A stretch of DNA of 5,750 nt from an uncultured Gammaproteobacteria bacterium (lineage in GTDB: Bacteria > Pseudomonadota > Gammaproteobacteria > Pseudomonadales > DT-91): positions 10,750 through 16,499 of the forward strand of contig CAKMZU010000001.1 of NCBI GenBank assembly GCA_929200485.1. The letters run 5' to 3'. The position numbers and the translations under genes were made by a program. Each line of letters opens with the position of its first letter. Within the stretch, counting starts at the first letter, position 1. Below are positions 5,207-5,750 of this stretch, piece after piece. The notes below the pieces were generated by a model, which saw only the letters and a list, made by a program, of their open reading frames with translations, did not search any database and was not told the DNA's origin.

Positions 5207-5750
5207 ATGCAGCAACGAGTTACTTTATTCACCCTGTTACTTTTTTCTTCGATCACACTCAATGCGTTTGACCCTGACACCGTTACTCAACAGCATTTTT
5301 CTCACGATTACTTGTCACAATATTACCTTGATGACACAGGTCAACCTGAAATCCATTATCTAGACTCAAAAAAATACCCCGGGGTAACCCAGTATGATTT
5401 TTTGTTGTATTCGGTTGAATGGCCAGATACGCACTCTCAGTGGCAACACAGACTATCGATCTTCATCCCTGATAAAAGCCTGCATAAAGAAGCCCTGCTG
5501 TTTATTAATGGTGGCATTAACCAACCCATCAAGGAGGATGAAAAAGACCCTTATGAAAGCCCGATAGTGCCTTATTTTAATGCCTACTATGCTCGCAAAC
5601 TTCATGCGCCTATCATTACTTTCTTTGATGTCCCTAACCAATACATTCGATTAAACGACAATATTGACCGTAAAGAGGATGACCTCATCGCGAATGCCTG
5701 GCGGCAATTTATCACAGAGCCCAATCAATGGTTATGGCCGCCACACCTAC
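5207..5750 (+). CDS. PqaA-family (PhoPQ-activated pathogenicity-related) exported protein, 3' end missing
   Basis: Only the first 181 codons are inside the window; the frame is open to the right edge. It starts MQQRVTLFTLLLFSSITLNA, a Sec signal peptide (Arg4, hydrophobic core 5-18) with a likely cut after Ala20, so the product is periplasmic or secreted. I assign the PhoPQ_related family (alpha/beta-hydrolase-like, about 450-500 residues) from the ordered motifs WQHRLSIFIPDK (79-90), ALLFINGGIN (96-105), FFDVPNQYIRL (139-149) and KEDDLIANAWRQF (156-168), followed by a tryptophan-rich WLWPPHL. In most members the third motif reads VPNQPL; here it is VPNQYI. PqaA of Salmonella is induced through PhoP-PhoQ; members are tied to virulence or peptide resistance, but the biochemical activity is poorly defined. 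TTTAGGTT lies just upstream of the ATG, with AGG 8 bases before it, as a modest ribosome-binding site. The downstream catalytic part is not visible. Confidence 0.85.
   Translation, partial: MQQRVTLFTLLLFSSITLNAFDPDTVTQQHFSHDYLSQYYLDDTGQPEIHYLDSKKYPGVTQYDFLLYSVEWPDTHSQWQHRLSIFIPDKSLHKEALLFINGGINQPIKEDEKDPYESPIVPYFNAYYARKLHAPIITFFDVPNQYIRLNDNIDRKEDDLIANAWRQFITEPNQWLWPPHL

Noticed and set aside
5453..5641. Minus-strand 62-residue frame
   Set aside because: Antisense to the PqaA-family coding sequence, whose motifs on the plus strand are clear.

Overview
The window looks like chromosomal DNA from a gammaproteobacterium with modest GC content. This rests on the long two-ACT form of threonine ammonia-lyase (IlvA), the HAD-IB phosphatase upstream of it, and a PqaA-family protein (PhoPQ-activated pathogenicity-related, a family known from Salmonella and Legionella-like bacteria). 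I cannot name the genus.

Layout. Positions 1-272 (minus) hold an exported-protein reading frame broken by an in-frame TGA and running off the left edge. Positions 412-546 (minus) are a detached second copy of the last 44 codons of ilvA, with its own stop. Positions 642-1601 (plus) encode an unrecognised exported, cysteine-containing protein. Positions 1596-3107 (minus) are intact ilvA, and 3132-3791 (minus) a HAD-IB hydrolase that probably forms an operon with it. After a divergent spacer, 4128-5009 (plus) encodes a protein with a class I methyltransferase-like core behind an N-terminal export or membrane signal. A stem-loop follows, and from 5207 (plus) to the right edge lies the N-terminal part of a PqaA-family exported protein.

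Most interesting structure. The gene at 642-1601 sits between two direct copies of the ilvA 3' end, exactly 1184 bp apart. Intact ilvA reads into the right copy; the left copy is stranded behind the inserted gene. The copies mix perfect blocks (29 and 53 bp) with a 43-bp stretch holding 13 mismatches that change only two amino acids. Their last four codons encode the same Asp-Phe-Leu-stop with different third bases. This looks less like a simple recent duplication than like an insertion of foreign DNA that brought its own ilvA 3' end.

How the genes relate. The HAD-ilvA pair is housekeeping metabolism (isoleucine pathway). Around it are three or four exported-protein genes, two of unknown function, in DNA that is visibly richer in A/T runs. 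The window therefore reads as a conserved operon with accessory exported-protein genes on both sides, one of them probably inserted at the ilvA 3' end. I saw no RNA genes, CRISPR arrays, transposases or integrases.
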